Source: Clostridiaceae bacterium (GTDB lineage Bacteria; Bacillota; Clostridia; Oscillospirales; Acutalibacteraceae). From it: DNA of 35,353 nt. The notes below the pieces were generated by a model. It was not told where the DNA came from. It saw only the letters and a program-made list of their open reading frames with translations, and searched no databases. Each line of letters starts with the position of its first letter. The first letter of the stretch is position 1. Location: positions 1-35,353 of the forward strand of contig JAEDIH010000004.1 in assembly GCA_016292575.1 (NCBI GenBank), written 5' to 3'. This document shows, in pieces, positions 1 through 7,593 of the stretch. The translations under genes were made by a program, and so were the position numbers.

Positions 1-32
1 GGTCACCAGTTCAAATCTGGTTAGCAGCTCCA
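1..32 (+). tRNA. tRNA 3' end (partial, possibly tRNA-Thr)
   Basis: Only the 3' part is inside the window. A T-arm is visible: stem ACCAG/CTGGT closing the loop TTCAAAT (5-21). The 3' acceptor strand TAGCAGC (22-28), discriminator T29 and an encoded CCA (30-32) follow. The anticodon lies upstream of the window, so the amino acid cannot be read. The acceptor strand implies a 5' end GCTGCTA, which I associate with some clostridial threonine tRNAs; that identity is a guess. A strong terminator follows at once, so this is the last gene of its transcript. Confidence 0.85.
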
Positions 33-69
33 AAAATCCCGTTCGCAAAATTGCGAACGGGATTTTTTT
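33..69 (+). terminator. Rho-independent terminator after the tRNA
   Basis: Long perfect hairpin: AATCCCGTTCGC (35-46) pairs with GCGAACGGGATT (53-64) around a short AT loop, followed by a run of seven T (63-69). The left arm starts with an A-run, so it could also stop the convergent alarmone synthetase transcript. The 157 bases from 70 to 226 hold no other clear element. Confidence 0.9.
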
Positions 70-226
70 GTCTTTAACTTCTATTTACTGCTTATTGAGA
101 AGTGCAACATTGAATTTTTCCTCTGGGTGTATCATCTGCTAAATACATTCAGAATCACCTATACTTTCCACAATTCTTCAATACGCTTTTAATTGTTTTT
201 TTAATGTTTCCCGACCTATGCAAGGC

Positions 227-889
227 TTATGCTTCACTTTCCTGCGCGTTCTGCGCCTGCGTAATGCGCTTGTACATATCCTGCATCTGTCTGTCGATAT
301 CGGCAATCTTGTCCGCGCACTCGTACATTTCCTCGTTTATGCCCTCCGGCAGCTTTGATTTGTCCGCCTTATAGCGGATGTCATGCTCAAGACTTGCCCA
401 GAAATCCATTGCAATCGTGCGCAGCTGAATCTCCGCCATGACGTACTCCGTCCTGTCCGAAAGATAGACCGGCACGCGGATGTCAAGGTGCAGCGAACGG
501 TAGCCGTTGTAGTTCGGATGCTTTATATAGTCCTGCCGCTTGATTATTTCAATATCCTTCTGCCGCTCAAGCATCTGGGCAACGCTGTAAACATCGTCGA
601 TATAATGGCACACAACGCGCACTCCGGCAATGTCGTTGACCTTGCTTTTCGCCTCCTTCAGCGTTACGGGCAAGCCCTTTTTCAAAAGCTTCGCCGCAAT
701 GCTGCCGAATGACTTGACCCGCTTTTCAATGTGGTGAATCGGATTGCGCGCATACAGAACCTTGAACTCGTTGTTAAGCACCTCAAACTTCAGCGCAAGC
801 TGCTTCACCGCCGAATCGTAAAGATTCATCATCACAAGCGCTTCGTGCGCGTCCTCAAAAATTTCCTCGCTGCTTTTGCTTTCATTCAT
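227..889 (-). CDS. relQ: Small alarmone synthetase (RelQ/YjbM-type GTP pyrophosphokinase)
   Basis: Single-domain (p)ppGpp synthetase that transfers pyrophosphate from ATP to GDP/GTP in the cytosol. The RelA/SpoT synthetase core is visible: KVNDIAGVRVVCHYIDDVY, then HPNYNGYRSLHLDI and AEIQLRTIAMDFWASLEHDI with the conserved E and H. There is no hydrolase, TGS or ACT domain, and about 220 residues is the normal length for small synthetases of the RelQ class. The open frame extends to 955, but the promoter found here (-10 at 924-929) would start transcription near 917. The start is therefore placed at the ATG at 889 (MNESKSSEE), preceded by a GGTGG-type ribosome site. It is divergent from the purine operon. 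Alarmones restrain GTP synthesis in Firmicutes, so the pairing makes metabolic sense, although that link is inference. Confidence 0.92.
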   Translation of the reverse strand: MNESKSSEEIFEDAHEALVMMNLYDSAVKQLALKFEVLNNEFKVLYARNPIHHIEKRVKSFGSIAAKLLKKGLPVTLKEAKSKVNDIAGVRVVCHYIDDVYSVAQMLERQKDIEIIKRQDYIKHPNYNGYRSLHLDIRVPVYLSDRTEYVMAEIQLRTIAMDFWASLEHDIRYKADKSKLPEGINEEMYECADKIADIDRQMQDMYKRITQAQNAQESEA

Positions 890-923
890 ATCCGAATCCA
901 CCGCTTTCTTTTTTATCTTATAA

Positions 924-952
924 ATGATACTATTTATGCCGCCGTCTGTCAA
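924..952 (-). promoter_or_regulatory. Sigma-A promoter of the alarmone synthetase gene
   Basis: On the minus strand, TTGACA (947-952) is separated by 17 bases from TATCAT (924-929). The expected start is near 917, leaving a leader of about 28 bases before the ATG at 889. The promoter overlaps the first codons of the longest open frame, which argues against the upstream ATG at 955. Confidence 0.75.
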
Positions 953-1036
953 CATTCAAACCATGCGGACGACAGTTTTTGCTTAATCACCGATAATATT
1001 TTGCTTTTGAGAAATATAGTCGTTCCTTTTCAATAA

Positions 1037-1065
1037 TTGACAAAGCATTTTTGCAATGTTATAAT
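1037..1065 (+). promoter_or_regulatory. Consensus sigma-A promoter of the purine operon leader
   Basis: TTGACA (1037-1042), a 17-base spacer and TATAAT (1060-1065) form a perfect consensus. Transcription should start near 1072, giving a leader of about 280 bases before purE that contains two structured elements. A promoter this strong fits an operon controlled mainly in its leader. Confidence 0.88.
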
Positions 1066-1076
1066 GACTTTGCAGT

Positions 1077-1157
1077 GGGCGGTTCTTCCGCCCGGAGCCG
1101 AAACGCAAAAGTGTGCGGAAGTTTTCCGCAGCGCATAGTTAAGCTTTTGCGTTTTTT
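1077..1157 (+). promoter_or_regulatory. Structured leader element with an intrinsic terminator, upstream of the riboswitch
   Basis: Starting a few bases after the predicted transcription start: hairpin GGGCGG-TTCTT-CCGCCC (1077-1093), then an 11-bp stem AAACGCAAAAG (1101-1111) / CTTTTGCGTTT (1144-1154) that encloses another perfect hairpin TGCGGAA-GTT-TTCCGCA (1114-1130). It ends in six T (1152-1157). The shape is that of an attenuator, or the end of a short RNA of about 85 nt. I do not recognise it as a known riboswitch class. It lies 60 bases before the ZTP aptamer, so the leader may carry two control points in series. Confidence 0.65.
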
Positions 1158-1216
1158 CAACCGATCCGCCGAACAATTCCTTAAAGAATCGCTCAGCGCG
1201 CAAAAATCTATATAGC

Positions 1217-1285
1217 TTTTCGGAACTGACGGATTGAGTGGAGCACCACATGGATCGAAAAGCCGAATCAGTCGACCGTCTGGGC
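1217..1285 (+). promoter_or_regulatory. ZTP (pfl) riboswitch aptamer
   Basis: It matches the ZTP/ZMP-sensing pfl motif. P1 is CTTTTCG (1217-1223) with CGAAAAG (1256-1262). Inside it are the conserved AACTGACGG strand and the P2 hairpin GTGG-AGCA-CCAC. The 3' conserved segment GACCGTCTGGGCA (1274-1286) corresponds to the family signature CCGCCTGGGCA. The pseudoknot covaries: GACGG upstream pairs with CCGTC downstream, where the usual sequences are GGC and GCC. ZTP riboswitches turn on purine and one-carbon genes when the purine intermediate ZMP/ZTP accumulates because 10-formyl-folate is short. This operon contains the ZMP-consuming transformylase and the formate-folate ligase, which is the expected context. 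Confidence 0.88.
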
Positions 1286-1298
1286 ATACTTATTCTTT

Positions 1299-1321
1299 AA
1301 AAGGATAGGTGTGTCCTTTTT
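1299..1321 (+). terminator. Possible expression-platform terminator of the ZTP riboswitch
   Basis: AAAAGGA (1299-1305) can pair with TCCTTTT (1314-1320) and is followed by another T, just before the purE ribosome site GAAGGGAG. The stem is short and AT-rich. It does not visibly overlap the aptamer's 3' strand, so how ligand binding would prevent it is not clear from the sequence. Confidence 0.45.
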
Positions 1322-1352
1322 GATTATTTGAACGAAGGGAGACTACTACCAA

Positions 1353-1847
1353 ATGAAAAAGATTGCAATCATCATGGGCAGCGACAGCGACCTTCCGGTT
1401 GTTTCAAAAGCTGCGGACACCCTGAAAAGCTTCGGCGTGCCGTTTGAGGTTCACGTCTTTTCGGCGCACCGCACTCCGGACGAGGTCAGGCTCTTCGCCG
1501 AAAAAGCGCGCGCAAACGGGTTCGGCGCCGTCATTGCGGCAGCCGGAATGGCCGCGCACCTTGCGGGGGCAATAGCTGCAAGCACCACGCTCCCCGTTAT
1601 CGGAATTCCCATAAAATCAGGCAACTTGGGCGGTATTGACGCACTGCTTTCAACTGTACAGATGCCGGGAGGTATTCCCGTTGCAACCGTTGCTGTTGAC
1701 GGCGCAGTCAATGCCGCTTTGCTTTGCATTGAAATTCTTGCAGTGACGGACGAAGCGCTTGAAAAAAAGCTTCTTCAAAAGCGCAGGGAGGACGCCGAAA
1801 GGGTTCTTTTGAAAAACGCAGAAATTGAAAAACAGTTCAACAACTGA
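1353..1847 (+). CDS. purE: N5-carboxyaminoimidazole ribonucleotide mutase (PurE)
   Basis: PurE forms carboxyaminoimidazole ribonucleotide (CAIR) for the SAICAR synthetase encoded next. Family motifs are clear: MGSDSDLP at residues 8-15, SAHRTP near 38-43, the AAAGMAAHLAGAIA loop, and STVQMPGGIPVATVAV. At 164 residues it has normal length. The motifs resemble class I PurE, which uses N5-CAIR made by PurK, yet no purK lies in this operon. Either purK is elsewhere or the enzyme works directly on AIR plus CO2. The start at 1353 follows GAAGGGAG. It is first in the operon, 20 bases before purC, and under the ZTP riboswitch. Confidence 0.96.
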   Translation: MKKIAIIMGSDSDLPVVSKAADTLKSFGVPFEVHVFSAHRTPDEVRLFAEKARANGFGAVIAAAGMAAHLAGAIAASTTLPVIGIPIKSGNLGGIDALLSTVQMPGGIPVATVAVDGAVNAALLCIEILAVTDEALEKKLLQKRREDAERVLLKNAEIEKQFNN

Positions 1848-1867
1848 ATTAACGGAGGTAAAAGGTC

Positions 1868-2578
1868 ATGGAAAAGAAGGCACAGCTTTATGAGGGAAAG
1901 GCAAAAAAGGTTTTTGCCACCGAGGATCCCTCGCTTGTCATTGTTTCATATAAGGACGACGCAACCGCCCTTGACGGACTCAAAAAGGGTACGATAGCAG
2001 GCAAGGGCGTTATCAACAACAAAATGTCGAATTATCTTTGCCGCCTGCTTGAAAAGCACGGCGTTCCTACTCACTTTGTCAAGGAGCTGAACGACCGCGA
2101 AACTCTTGTTAAAAAGGTTTCCATTGTTCCGCTTGAGGTTATCGTCAGAAACATTTCCGCCGGCTCCTTTGCAAAGCGCTACGGCGTTTCGGAGGGTATT
2201 GTTTTTGAAGAGCCGACTATTGAATTCTCATATAAAAACGATGAGCTGCACGATCCGCTTATCAATTCCAGCCATGCGCTCGCCCTCTCGCTTGCAACAA
2301 AGGCTGAGATTGAAAAAATCAAGGAATACGCTTTCAGGGTAAATGACGTTCTTAAGGAATACTTCCTTTCAATAGGCGTAAAGCTTGTTGACTTCAAGCT
2401 TGAGTTCGGCAGACTTGCGGACGGTACCGTTATCCTTGCAGATGAAATATCGCCCGATACCTGCCGCTTCTGGGACGCGGAAACAAACGAAAAGCTTGAT
2501 AAGGACCGCTTCCGCCGCGATATGGGCGGCGTTGAGGACGCTTATAACGAAATGATGAAAAGAGTTTTCGGCAACTGA
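1868..2578 (+). CDS. purC: SAICAR synthetase (PurC)
   Basis: PurC joins CAIR and aspartate with ATP to give SAICAR. The N-terminus YEGKAKKVFATEDP with VSYKDDATALDG is the usual nucleotide-binding start. VIVRNISAGSF and the late DEISPDTCRFWD segment are conserved active-site regions. At 236 residues it matches the bacterial single-domain family. The ribosome site GGAGGT stands just before ATG 1868, and purF follows after 15 bases. The next enzyme, PurB, is not in the window. Confidence 0.97.
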   Translation: MEKKAQLYEGKAKKVFATEDPSLVIVSYKDDATALDGLKKGTIAGKGVINNKMSNYLCRLLEKHGVPTHFVKELNDRETLVKKVSIVPLEVIVRNISAGSFAKRYGVSEGIVFEEPTIEFSYKNDELHDPLINSSHALALSLATKAEIEKIKEYAFRVNDVLKEYFLSIGVKLVDFKLEFGRLADGTVILADEISPDTCRFWDAETNEKLDKDRFRRDMGGVEDAYNEMMKRVFGN

Positions 2579-2593
2579 TCTTGCGGAGGTTAA

Positions 2594-4027
2594 ATGAGCA
2601 ATTTAAGAGAAGAATGCGGCGTTTTCGGCGTGTATTCGCCCGAAACGTATGGCATTGCAGACACTGTTTACTACGGACTTTTTGCCCTGCAGCACCGCGG
2701 ACAGGAGTCCTGCGGAATTGTTGTGAACGACGACGGCGTTTTTTCGCCTTATAAGGACACAGGTCTTGTTAACGACGTTTTTACACCGGAAATTATTGAA
2801 CGGCTCGGTGAGGGCAGCATTGCGGTCGGTCATGTCCGCTACGGCACAACCGGCTCCAACGACCGCAGCAACGCCCAGCCCATTGTTGTTAACCACGTCA
2901 AGGGTAAAATGGCGCTTGCCCACAACGGAAACCTTGTCAATTCCGGAGAGCTGCGCCGGGAGCTTGAGCTTCAAGGCTCAATCTTCCACACAACGAGCGA
3001 CACCGAGGTAATTTCATATATCATTACAAAAGAGCGCCTTACCGCTCCGTCAATAGAGCAGGCAATCAACCGCGCAATGGACAAGCTCAAGGGAGCCTAC
3101 TCGCTTGTTGTAATGTCTCCCTCAAAGCTTATTGCCGTGCGCGACGAGCACGGCTTCCGTCCGCTTTGCTACGGCAAAACAACCGACGGGCGTTACATCG
3201 TTGCCTCGGAAAGCTGCGCGCTTGACGCAGTGGGGGCGCAGTTTATCCGCGACATCAAGCCCGGAGAGATTGTTGTTTTTGATAAAAACGGCGTGCGCAC
3301 CATTGAAGACCACTGCAACAAAAAGCCCTGCACGCTCTGCGTTTTTGAATACATCTACTTTGCCCGCCCCGATTCGATAATCGACGGCTGCTGCGTTCAT
3401 TCGGCAAGGGTCAGAGCAGGCGCCTTCCTTGCCTTGCAGCATCCCGTTCAGGCGGACGTTGTTATCGGCGTTCCGGACTCCGGTCTTGACGCCGCCATCG
3501 GCTATTCCAAGCAGTCCGGAATCCCCTACGGCATCGGCTTCATCAAAAACAAATATATCGGACGGACTTTCATCGCTCCCGGTCAGAAGAACCGCGAGGA
3601 CAAGGTCAGAATCAAACTTAATCCCATTCCGGACACGGTCAGAGGCAAGCGCATTGTAATAATTGACGATTCGATAGTCCGCGGAACAACCAGCGCAAGG
3701 ATAGTTAAGCTTCTGCGCGAGGCAGGAGCCTCTGAAATCCATATGCGCGTTTCCGCTCCGCCGTTTCTCAATCCGTGCTACTACGGAACCGACATCGACT
3801 CAAGAGACAACCTCATTGCCTGCAAACATTCGACCGAGGAGATTGCAGAAATAATCGGCGTTGACTCGCTGGGCTATCTCAGCATTGAAAACGTTAAACA
3901 AATTGCAAAGGGCATGAACGGCTGCGGCTACTGCACCGCCTGCTTTGACGGCGTTTATCCCACAAAGATTCCGCAGACGCCGATGAAAAACCGCTTTGAA
4001 ACCAAAATATCCGAAAACAAGGAGTAA
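2594..4027 (+). CDS. purF: Amidophosphoribosyltransferase (PurF)
   Basis: PurF performs the first committed step, making phosphoribosylamine from PRPP and glutamine. The class II glutaminase nucleophile would be Cys8 (MSNLREEC) after removal of a short propeptide. The PRPP-binding signature IVIIDDSIVRGTTSARIV lies in the C-terminal phosphoribosyltransferase domain. Cysteines in KPCTLCVFEY, IACKHS and GCGYCTACFDG match the Bacillus-type enzyme that holds a structural 4Fe-4S cluster, which makes it oxygen-sensitive in that family. At 477 residues it has normal length. GCGGAGGT precedes the start. The stop at 4025-4027 sits beside the purM ribosome site. Confidence 0.97.
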   Translation: MSNLREECGVFGVYSPETYGIADTVYYGLFALQHRGQESCGIVVNDDGVFSPYKDTGLVNDVFTPEIIERLGEGSIAVGHVRYGTTGSNDRSNAQPIVVNHVKGKMALAHNGNLVNSGELRRELELQGSIFHTTSDTEVISYIITKERLTAPSIEQAINRAMDKLKGAYSLVVMSPSKLIAVRDEHGFRPLCYGKTTDGRYIVASESCALDAVGAQFIRDIKPGEIVVFDKNGVRTIEDHCNKKPCTLCVFEYIYFARPDSIIDGCCVHSARVRAGAFLALQHPVQADVVIGVPDSGLDAAIGYSKQSGIPYGIGFIKNKYIGRTFIAPGQKNREDKVRIKLNPIPDTVRGKRIVIIDDSIVRGTTSARIVKLLREAGASEIHMRVSAPPFLNPCYYGTDIDSRDNLIACKHSTEEIAEIIGVDSLGYLSIENVKQIAKGMNGCGYCTACFDGVYPTKIPQTPMKNRFETKISENKE

Positions 4028-4031
4028 GAAA

Positions 4032-5072
4032 ATGGAAAACTCACAATCAAAGTCTTATGCCGCCGCCGGTGTGGACATAACCGCCGGCTACAAAGCGGTC
4101 GAACTTATGAAAAGCCATATTGCAAGAACCGCCACCCGGGGAGTCTGCTCCGACGTGGGCGGCTTCGGCGGTCTTTTTGAGCTTGACACAAAGGGAATGG
4201 AGAACCCCGTCCTCGTTTCCGGAACGGACGGAGTAGGAACAAAGCTCAAGCTCGCTTTTCTCACGGACAGGCACGGCACCGTCGGAATCGACTGCGTTGC
4301 AATGTGCGTCAACGACATCATCTGCTGCGGAGCAAGACCGCTGTTTTTCCTTGATTACATCGCCTGCGGAAAGAACAAGCCGGAAAAAATTGCCCAAATC
4401 GTCTCCGGCGTTGCCGAGGGCTGCGTTCAAAGCGGCGCCGCGCTGATAGGCGGCGAAACGGCGGAAATGCCCGGCTTCTATCCCGAGGACGAATACGACC
4501 TTGCAGGCTTCTGCGTTGGCATTGTCGATAAGAAAAAAATTCCGGACAGCAAAACAATTACCGAGGACGATGTTGTTATTGCCCTGCCCTCAAGCGGAGT
4601 TCATTCAAACGGCTTTTCGCTTGTCAGAAAGGTTTTTGATGTTGAAAACTGCGACCTTTGCGCACCGAGAGCAGAGCTTTGCAACGTTTCGCTTGCAGAC
4701 GCGCTCCTCGCTCCGACAAAAATCTATGTAAAGCCTCTGCTTGCCCTTTTTGAAAAAGTGAGGGTAAAAGGCGTTTCGCACATCACGGGCGGCGGCTTTT
4801 ATGAGAATATTCCGAGAAGTATTCCCGACGGATTCGGCGCAGAGATAAAAAAGGAAAGCCTGCGTCCCCTGCCCATCTTTGACCTGATTGCAAAAGCGGG
4901 CTCAATTCCGGAACGCGATATGTTCAACACGTTCAACATGGGCGTAGGCATGAGCATTGTTGTTGCAAAGGAGGACGCCGAAGCCGCCCTTTCCGTCCTC
5001 AGGGAAAACAACGAGGACGCATATATAATGGGAAGAATTATAAAATCCGAAGAAAAGGTGACTTTCATATGA
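4032..5072 (+). CDS. purM: Phosphoribosylformylglycinamidine cyclo-ligase (AIR synthetase, PurM)
   Basis: PurM closes the imidazole ring, converting FGAM to AIR with ATP. Signatures include GVDITAGYKAVELMK at the N-terminus, SGTDGVGTKLKLAF, GGETAEMPGFY, and the late ITGGGFYENIPR and MFNTFNMGVGM. The start at ATG 4032 (346 residues) is chosen because AAGGAG at the end of purF lies just upstream. An in-frame ATG at 3996 is inside purF without a ribosome site. The end overlaps purN by ATGA, indicating translational coupling. Confidence 0.96.
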   Translation: MENSQSKSYAAAGVDITAGYKAVELMKSHIARTATRGVCSDVGGFGGLFELDTKGMENPVLVSGTDGVGTKLKLAFLTDRHGTVGIDCVAMCVNDIICCGARPLFFLDYIACGKNKPEKIAQIVSGVAEGCVQSGAALIGGETAEMPGFYPEDEYDLAGFCVGIVDKKKIPDSKTITEDDVVIALPSSGVHSNGFSLVRKVFDVENCDLCAPRAELCNVSLADALLAPTKIYVKPLLALFEKVRVKGVSHITGGGFYENIPRSIPDGFGAEIKKESLRPLPIFDLIAKAGSIPERDMFNTFNMGVGMSIVVAKEDAEAALSVLRENNEDAYIMGRIIKSEEKVTFI

Positions 5073-5668
5073 ACAAAGCGGCCATTGCCGTCCTGGTTTC
5101 CGGCGGCGGAACAAATCTTCAATCTCTCATTGACGCACAGAACAGCGGCATAATCAAAAGCGGCGAAATTAAGCTTGTTGTTTCAAGCCGCGCGGACGCC
5201 TTCGCCCTCAAAAGGGCTGAAAAGGCAGGAATCAAATGCTCTGTCTGCGAGCGAAACAAACTGACAAAAGCCGAATTTGAAAACGCCATACTCAAAAGCC
5301 TTTATGAGAATGAAATTGACATTATTGTTCTTGCAGGCTTCATGTGCATACTCAGCGAAGACTTTGTCCGGCGCTTTCCGCAGCGCATCATCAACGTTCA
5401 TCCGTCGCTCATTCCGTCCTTTTGCGGAAAGGGCTTTTACGGTTTAAAGGTTCATGAGGCCGCCCTTTCCTACGGCGTAAAAGTGACGGGCGCCACGGTT
5501 CATTTCGTCAACGAAATTCCGGACGGCGGCAGGATAATAATGCAAAAGGCAGTTGAAATCAACGAAAACGATACACCCGAAACACTCCAGAAAAGAGTGA
5601 TGGAAAACGCCGAATGGAAAATTCTTCCCCTTTCGGTTGAAAAAGTCTGCAAGGAGATAATAAAATGA
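5069..5668 (+). CDS. purN: Phosphoribosylglycinamide formyltransferase (GAR transformylase, PurN)
   Basis: PurN transfers a formyl group from 10-formyl-tetrahydrofolate to GAR. The PRPP-side loop SGGGTNLQSLI is at residues 10-20. The catalytic segment INVHPSLIPSF carries the expected Asn and His, and GATVHFVNEIPDGGRII carries the Asp. At 199 residues it is normal length. It overlaps purM and the next gene by four bases each, so the three are translationally coupled. Its folate substrate depends on the formate ligase encoded later in the operon. Confidence 0.96.
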   Translation: MNKAAIAVLVSGGGTNLQSLIDAQNSGIIKSGEIKLVVSSRADAFALKRAEKAGIKCSVCERNKLTKAEFENAILKSLYENEIDIIVLAGFMCILSEDFVRRFPQRIINVHPSLIPSFCGKGFYGLKVHEAALSYGVKVTGATVHFVNEIPDGGRIIMQKAVEINENDTPETLQKRVMENAEWKILPLSVEKVCKEIIK

Positions 5669-6381
5669 ATGTTTACAAAACAAATAGCATCGGCGCTCTT
5701 TTAAAGCCCAACGACTATGCCGGACGCGGAATCGTCATCGGAACCTCTCCGGACAACAAAAACGCCGTCTGCGCCTATTTCATAATGGGCAGAAGCGCAA
5801 ACAGCCGCAACCGCGTTTTTGCGCTGGAGAACGGAGTTCTCAGAACCGAGCCGTTCGATTCTTCAAAGGTTCAGGATCCCTCGCTCATTATCTATAACGC
5901 CGTCCGCAAAAACAAAAATACGCTTGTTGCAACAAACGGCGACCAGACCGATACCGTAGTTTCCCTCATGAACGAGGGCAAAAGCTTTAAAGAGGCGCTT
6001 GAAACCCGAAAGTTTGAGCCGGACGCGCCGAACTTCACTCCGAGAATCAGCGGAATTCTGTACTTTGAAAACGGCTTCAGGTATGAAATGAGCATTCTCA
6101 AAAGCATTGACGAAAACGGCTCGGACTGTTGCAGAAACACATTTTCCTATCCGTCAAAGCCCGGTCTCGGTCATTTTATCCACACATACATCGGAAACGG
6201 AGAGCCGCTTCCAACCTTTTGCGGCGAACCCGAGCGTATTTATACATCGGACGATATCGACGCATTCACGGCAGAGCTTTGGGAAAACCTCAACGAGGAA
6301 AACAAAATCTCGCTTTACGTCAGGTATACCGACATCGAAAGCGGAGAGTACACCGACAGGCTTATCAATAAAAACAACTGA
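5665..6381 (+). CDS. purO: IMP cyclohydrolase, PurO-like family
   Basis: It probably closes the last ring, turning FAICAR into IMP. The N-terminal segment around residues 20-55, with GIVIGTS, AYFIMGRSANSRNRVF and a strand-rich pattern, resembles the archaeal PurO fold rather than the PurH cyclohydrolase domain. Position supports it: the next gene is a stand-alone AICAR transformylase that lacks the usual fused cyclohydrolase domain, so a separate cyclohydrolase is needed. ATNGDQTD near residue 90 and the PGLGHFIHTYIGNGEPLPTF segment look like conserved active-site regions. The start overlaps the purN stop (ATGA), with AAGGAG upstream. The role is inferred from family resemblance and context. 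Confidence 0.85.
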   Translation: MNVYKTNSIGALLKPNDYAGRGIVIGTSPDNKNAVCAYFIMGRSANSRNRVFALENGVLRTEPFDSSKVQDPSLIIYNAVRKNKNTLVATNGDQTDTVVSLMNEGKSFKEALETRKFEPDAPNFTPRISGILYFENGFRYEMSILKSIDENGSDCCRNTFSYPSKPGLGHFIHTYIGNGEPLPTFCGEPERIYTSDDIDAFTAELWENLNEENKISLYVRYTDIESGEYTDRLINKNN

Positions 6382-6392
6382 GGGTGAAAAGA

Positions 6393-7577
6393 ATGAAAGA
6401 ATTTGAACTCAAATACGGCTGCAATCCAAATCAAAAGCCCGCAAAAATTTTCATGGCGGACAACGGAGAGCTTCCGCTCAAAATACTCGGCGGCAGACCC
6501 GGCTTCATCAATTTCCTTGACGCACTCAATTCCTGGCAGCTTGTTAAGGAGCTTAAGGAAGCGCTGAAGCTACCTGCCGCAGCGTCGTTCAAGCACGTCA
6601 GCCCGACAAGCGCCGCAGTCGGACTTCCGCTGTCAGACAAGCTCAAAAAGGCCTGCTTTGTTGACGATATCGAGCAGCTTGAGCAGTCTCCCCTTGCCTG
6701 CGCCTATGCAAGAGCAAGAGGCACCGACAGATTGTGCTCCTTCGGCGACTGGGTCGCGCTCTCCGATGTCTGCGACAAAAAAACCGCCGAGCTTATAAAG
6801 CGCGAGGTCTCAGACGGGGTCATTGCTCCCGGCTATACCGACGAGGCGCTTGAAATACTCAAGTTAAAGCGCAAAGGAACCTACAACATTGTTGAAATTG
6901 ACCCCTCCTATGTTCCCGACCCGATAGAGCACAAGCAGGTTTTCGGAATCACCTTTGAACAGGGACGGAACAATTTTAAAATTGACGAAAAGCTCCTTGA
7001 AAACATAGTTACGGAGAATAAGCTGCTCCCCGAGAGCGCAAAGCGCGATCTCATCATCTCGCTCATCACGCTGAAATACACGCAGTCAAATTCGGTCTGC
7101 TTCGCCTTTGACGGACAGGCAATCGGAGTCGGCGCAGGTCAGCAGTCAAGAGTTCACTGCACCCGTCTTGCTGGCTCCAAGGCCGACACATGGTTCCTGC
7201 GCCAGTATGACAAGGTTCTTGCGCTCCCGTTCAAGGACAGCCTCAAACGCCCCGAGCGCGACAACATTATTGACGGCTATATCAACAGGAACGAGGAGGA
7301 CGTTTGCGCCGACGGTAACTGGCAGAAGTATTTCACCTCCAGACCCGAACCCCTCACCGATGAGGAAATTAAAGCATATCTTTCCTCAATAAGCGGCGTT
7401 TCGCTCGGCTCGGACGCATTCTTCCCCTTTGCCGATAACATTGAGCGCGCAAGGCGCAGCGGCGTTTCATATATTGCAGAACCCGGCGGCTCAATCCGCG
7501 ACGATGCAGTCATTGACTGCTGCAACAAATACGGCATTGTAATGGCATTTACAAAAATGAGGCTTTTCCATCACTGA
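6393..7577 (+). CDS. purH: Stand-alone AICAR transformylase (PurH transformylase domain only)
   Basis: It formylates AICAR (ZMP) using 10-formyl-tetrahydrofolate, the penultimate step to IMP. The K-H catalytic pair appears in SFKHVSPTSAAVG (K67, H68), and KYTQSNSVCFAFDGQAIGVGAGQQSR is the conserved substrate/folate region. The end, IAEPGGSIRDDAVIDCCNKYGIVMAFTKMRLFHH, is typical of the family. At 394 residues it lacks the N-terminal MGS-like cyclohydrolase domain of bifunctional PurH. The start is ATG 6393, eight bases after GAGGGTG. An in-frame GTG at 6384 is part of that ribosome site. This enzyme consumes the ligand sensed by the operon's riboswitch. Confidence 0.93.
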   Translation: MKEFELKYGCNPNQKPAKIFMADNGELPLKILGGRPGFINFLDALNSWQLVKELKEALKLPAAASFKHVSPTSAAVGLPLSDKLKKACFVDDIEQLEQSPLACAYARARGTDRLCSFGDWVALSDVCDKKTAELIKREVSDGVIAPGYTDEALEILKLKRKGTYNIVEIDPSYVPDPIEHKQVFGITFEQGRNNFKIDEKLLENIVTENKLLPESAKRDLIISLITLKYTQSNSVCFAFDGQAIGVGAGQQSRVHCTRLAGSKADTWFLRQYDKVLALPFKDSLKRPERDNIIDGYINRNEEDVCADGNWQKYFTSRPEPLTDEEIKAYLSSISGVSLGSDAFFPFADNIERARRSGVSYIAEPGGSIRDDAVIDCCNKYGIVMAFTKMRLFHH

Positions 7578-7593
7578 TAAAAGGAGATGCGAT

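Noticed and set aside
1168..1182. PurR box (CCGAACAAT) in the purine leader
   Set aside because: Only half of the AWWWCCGAACWWT consensus matches, there is no properly spaced second box, and it lies about 100 bases downstream of the promoter.
383..1287. Open frames of 85-109 codons opposite the alarmone synthetase and over the purine leader
   Set aside because: They overlap a clear gene, two consensus promoters and the riboswitch, and show no family features.
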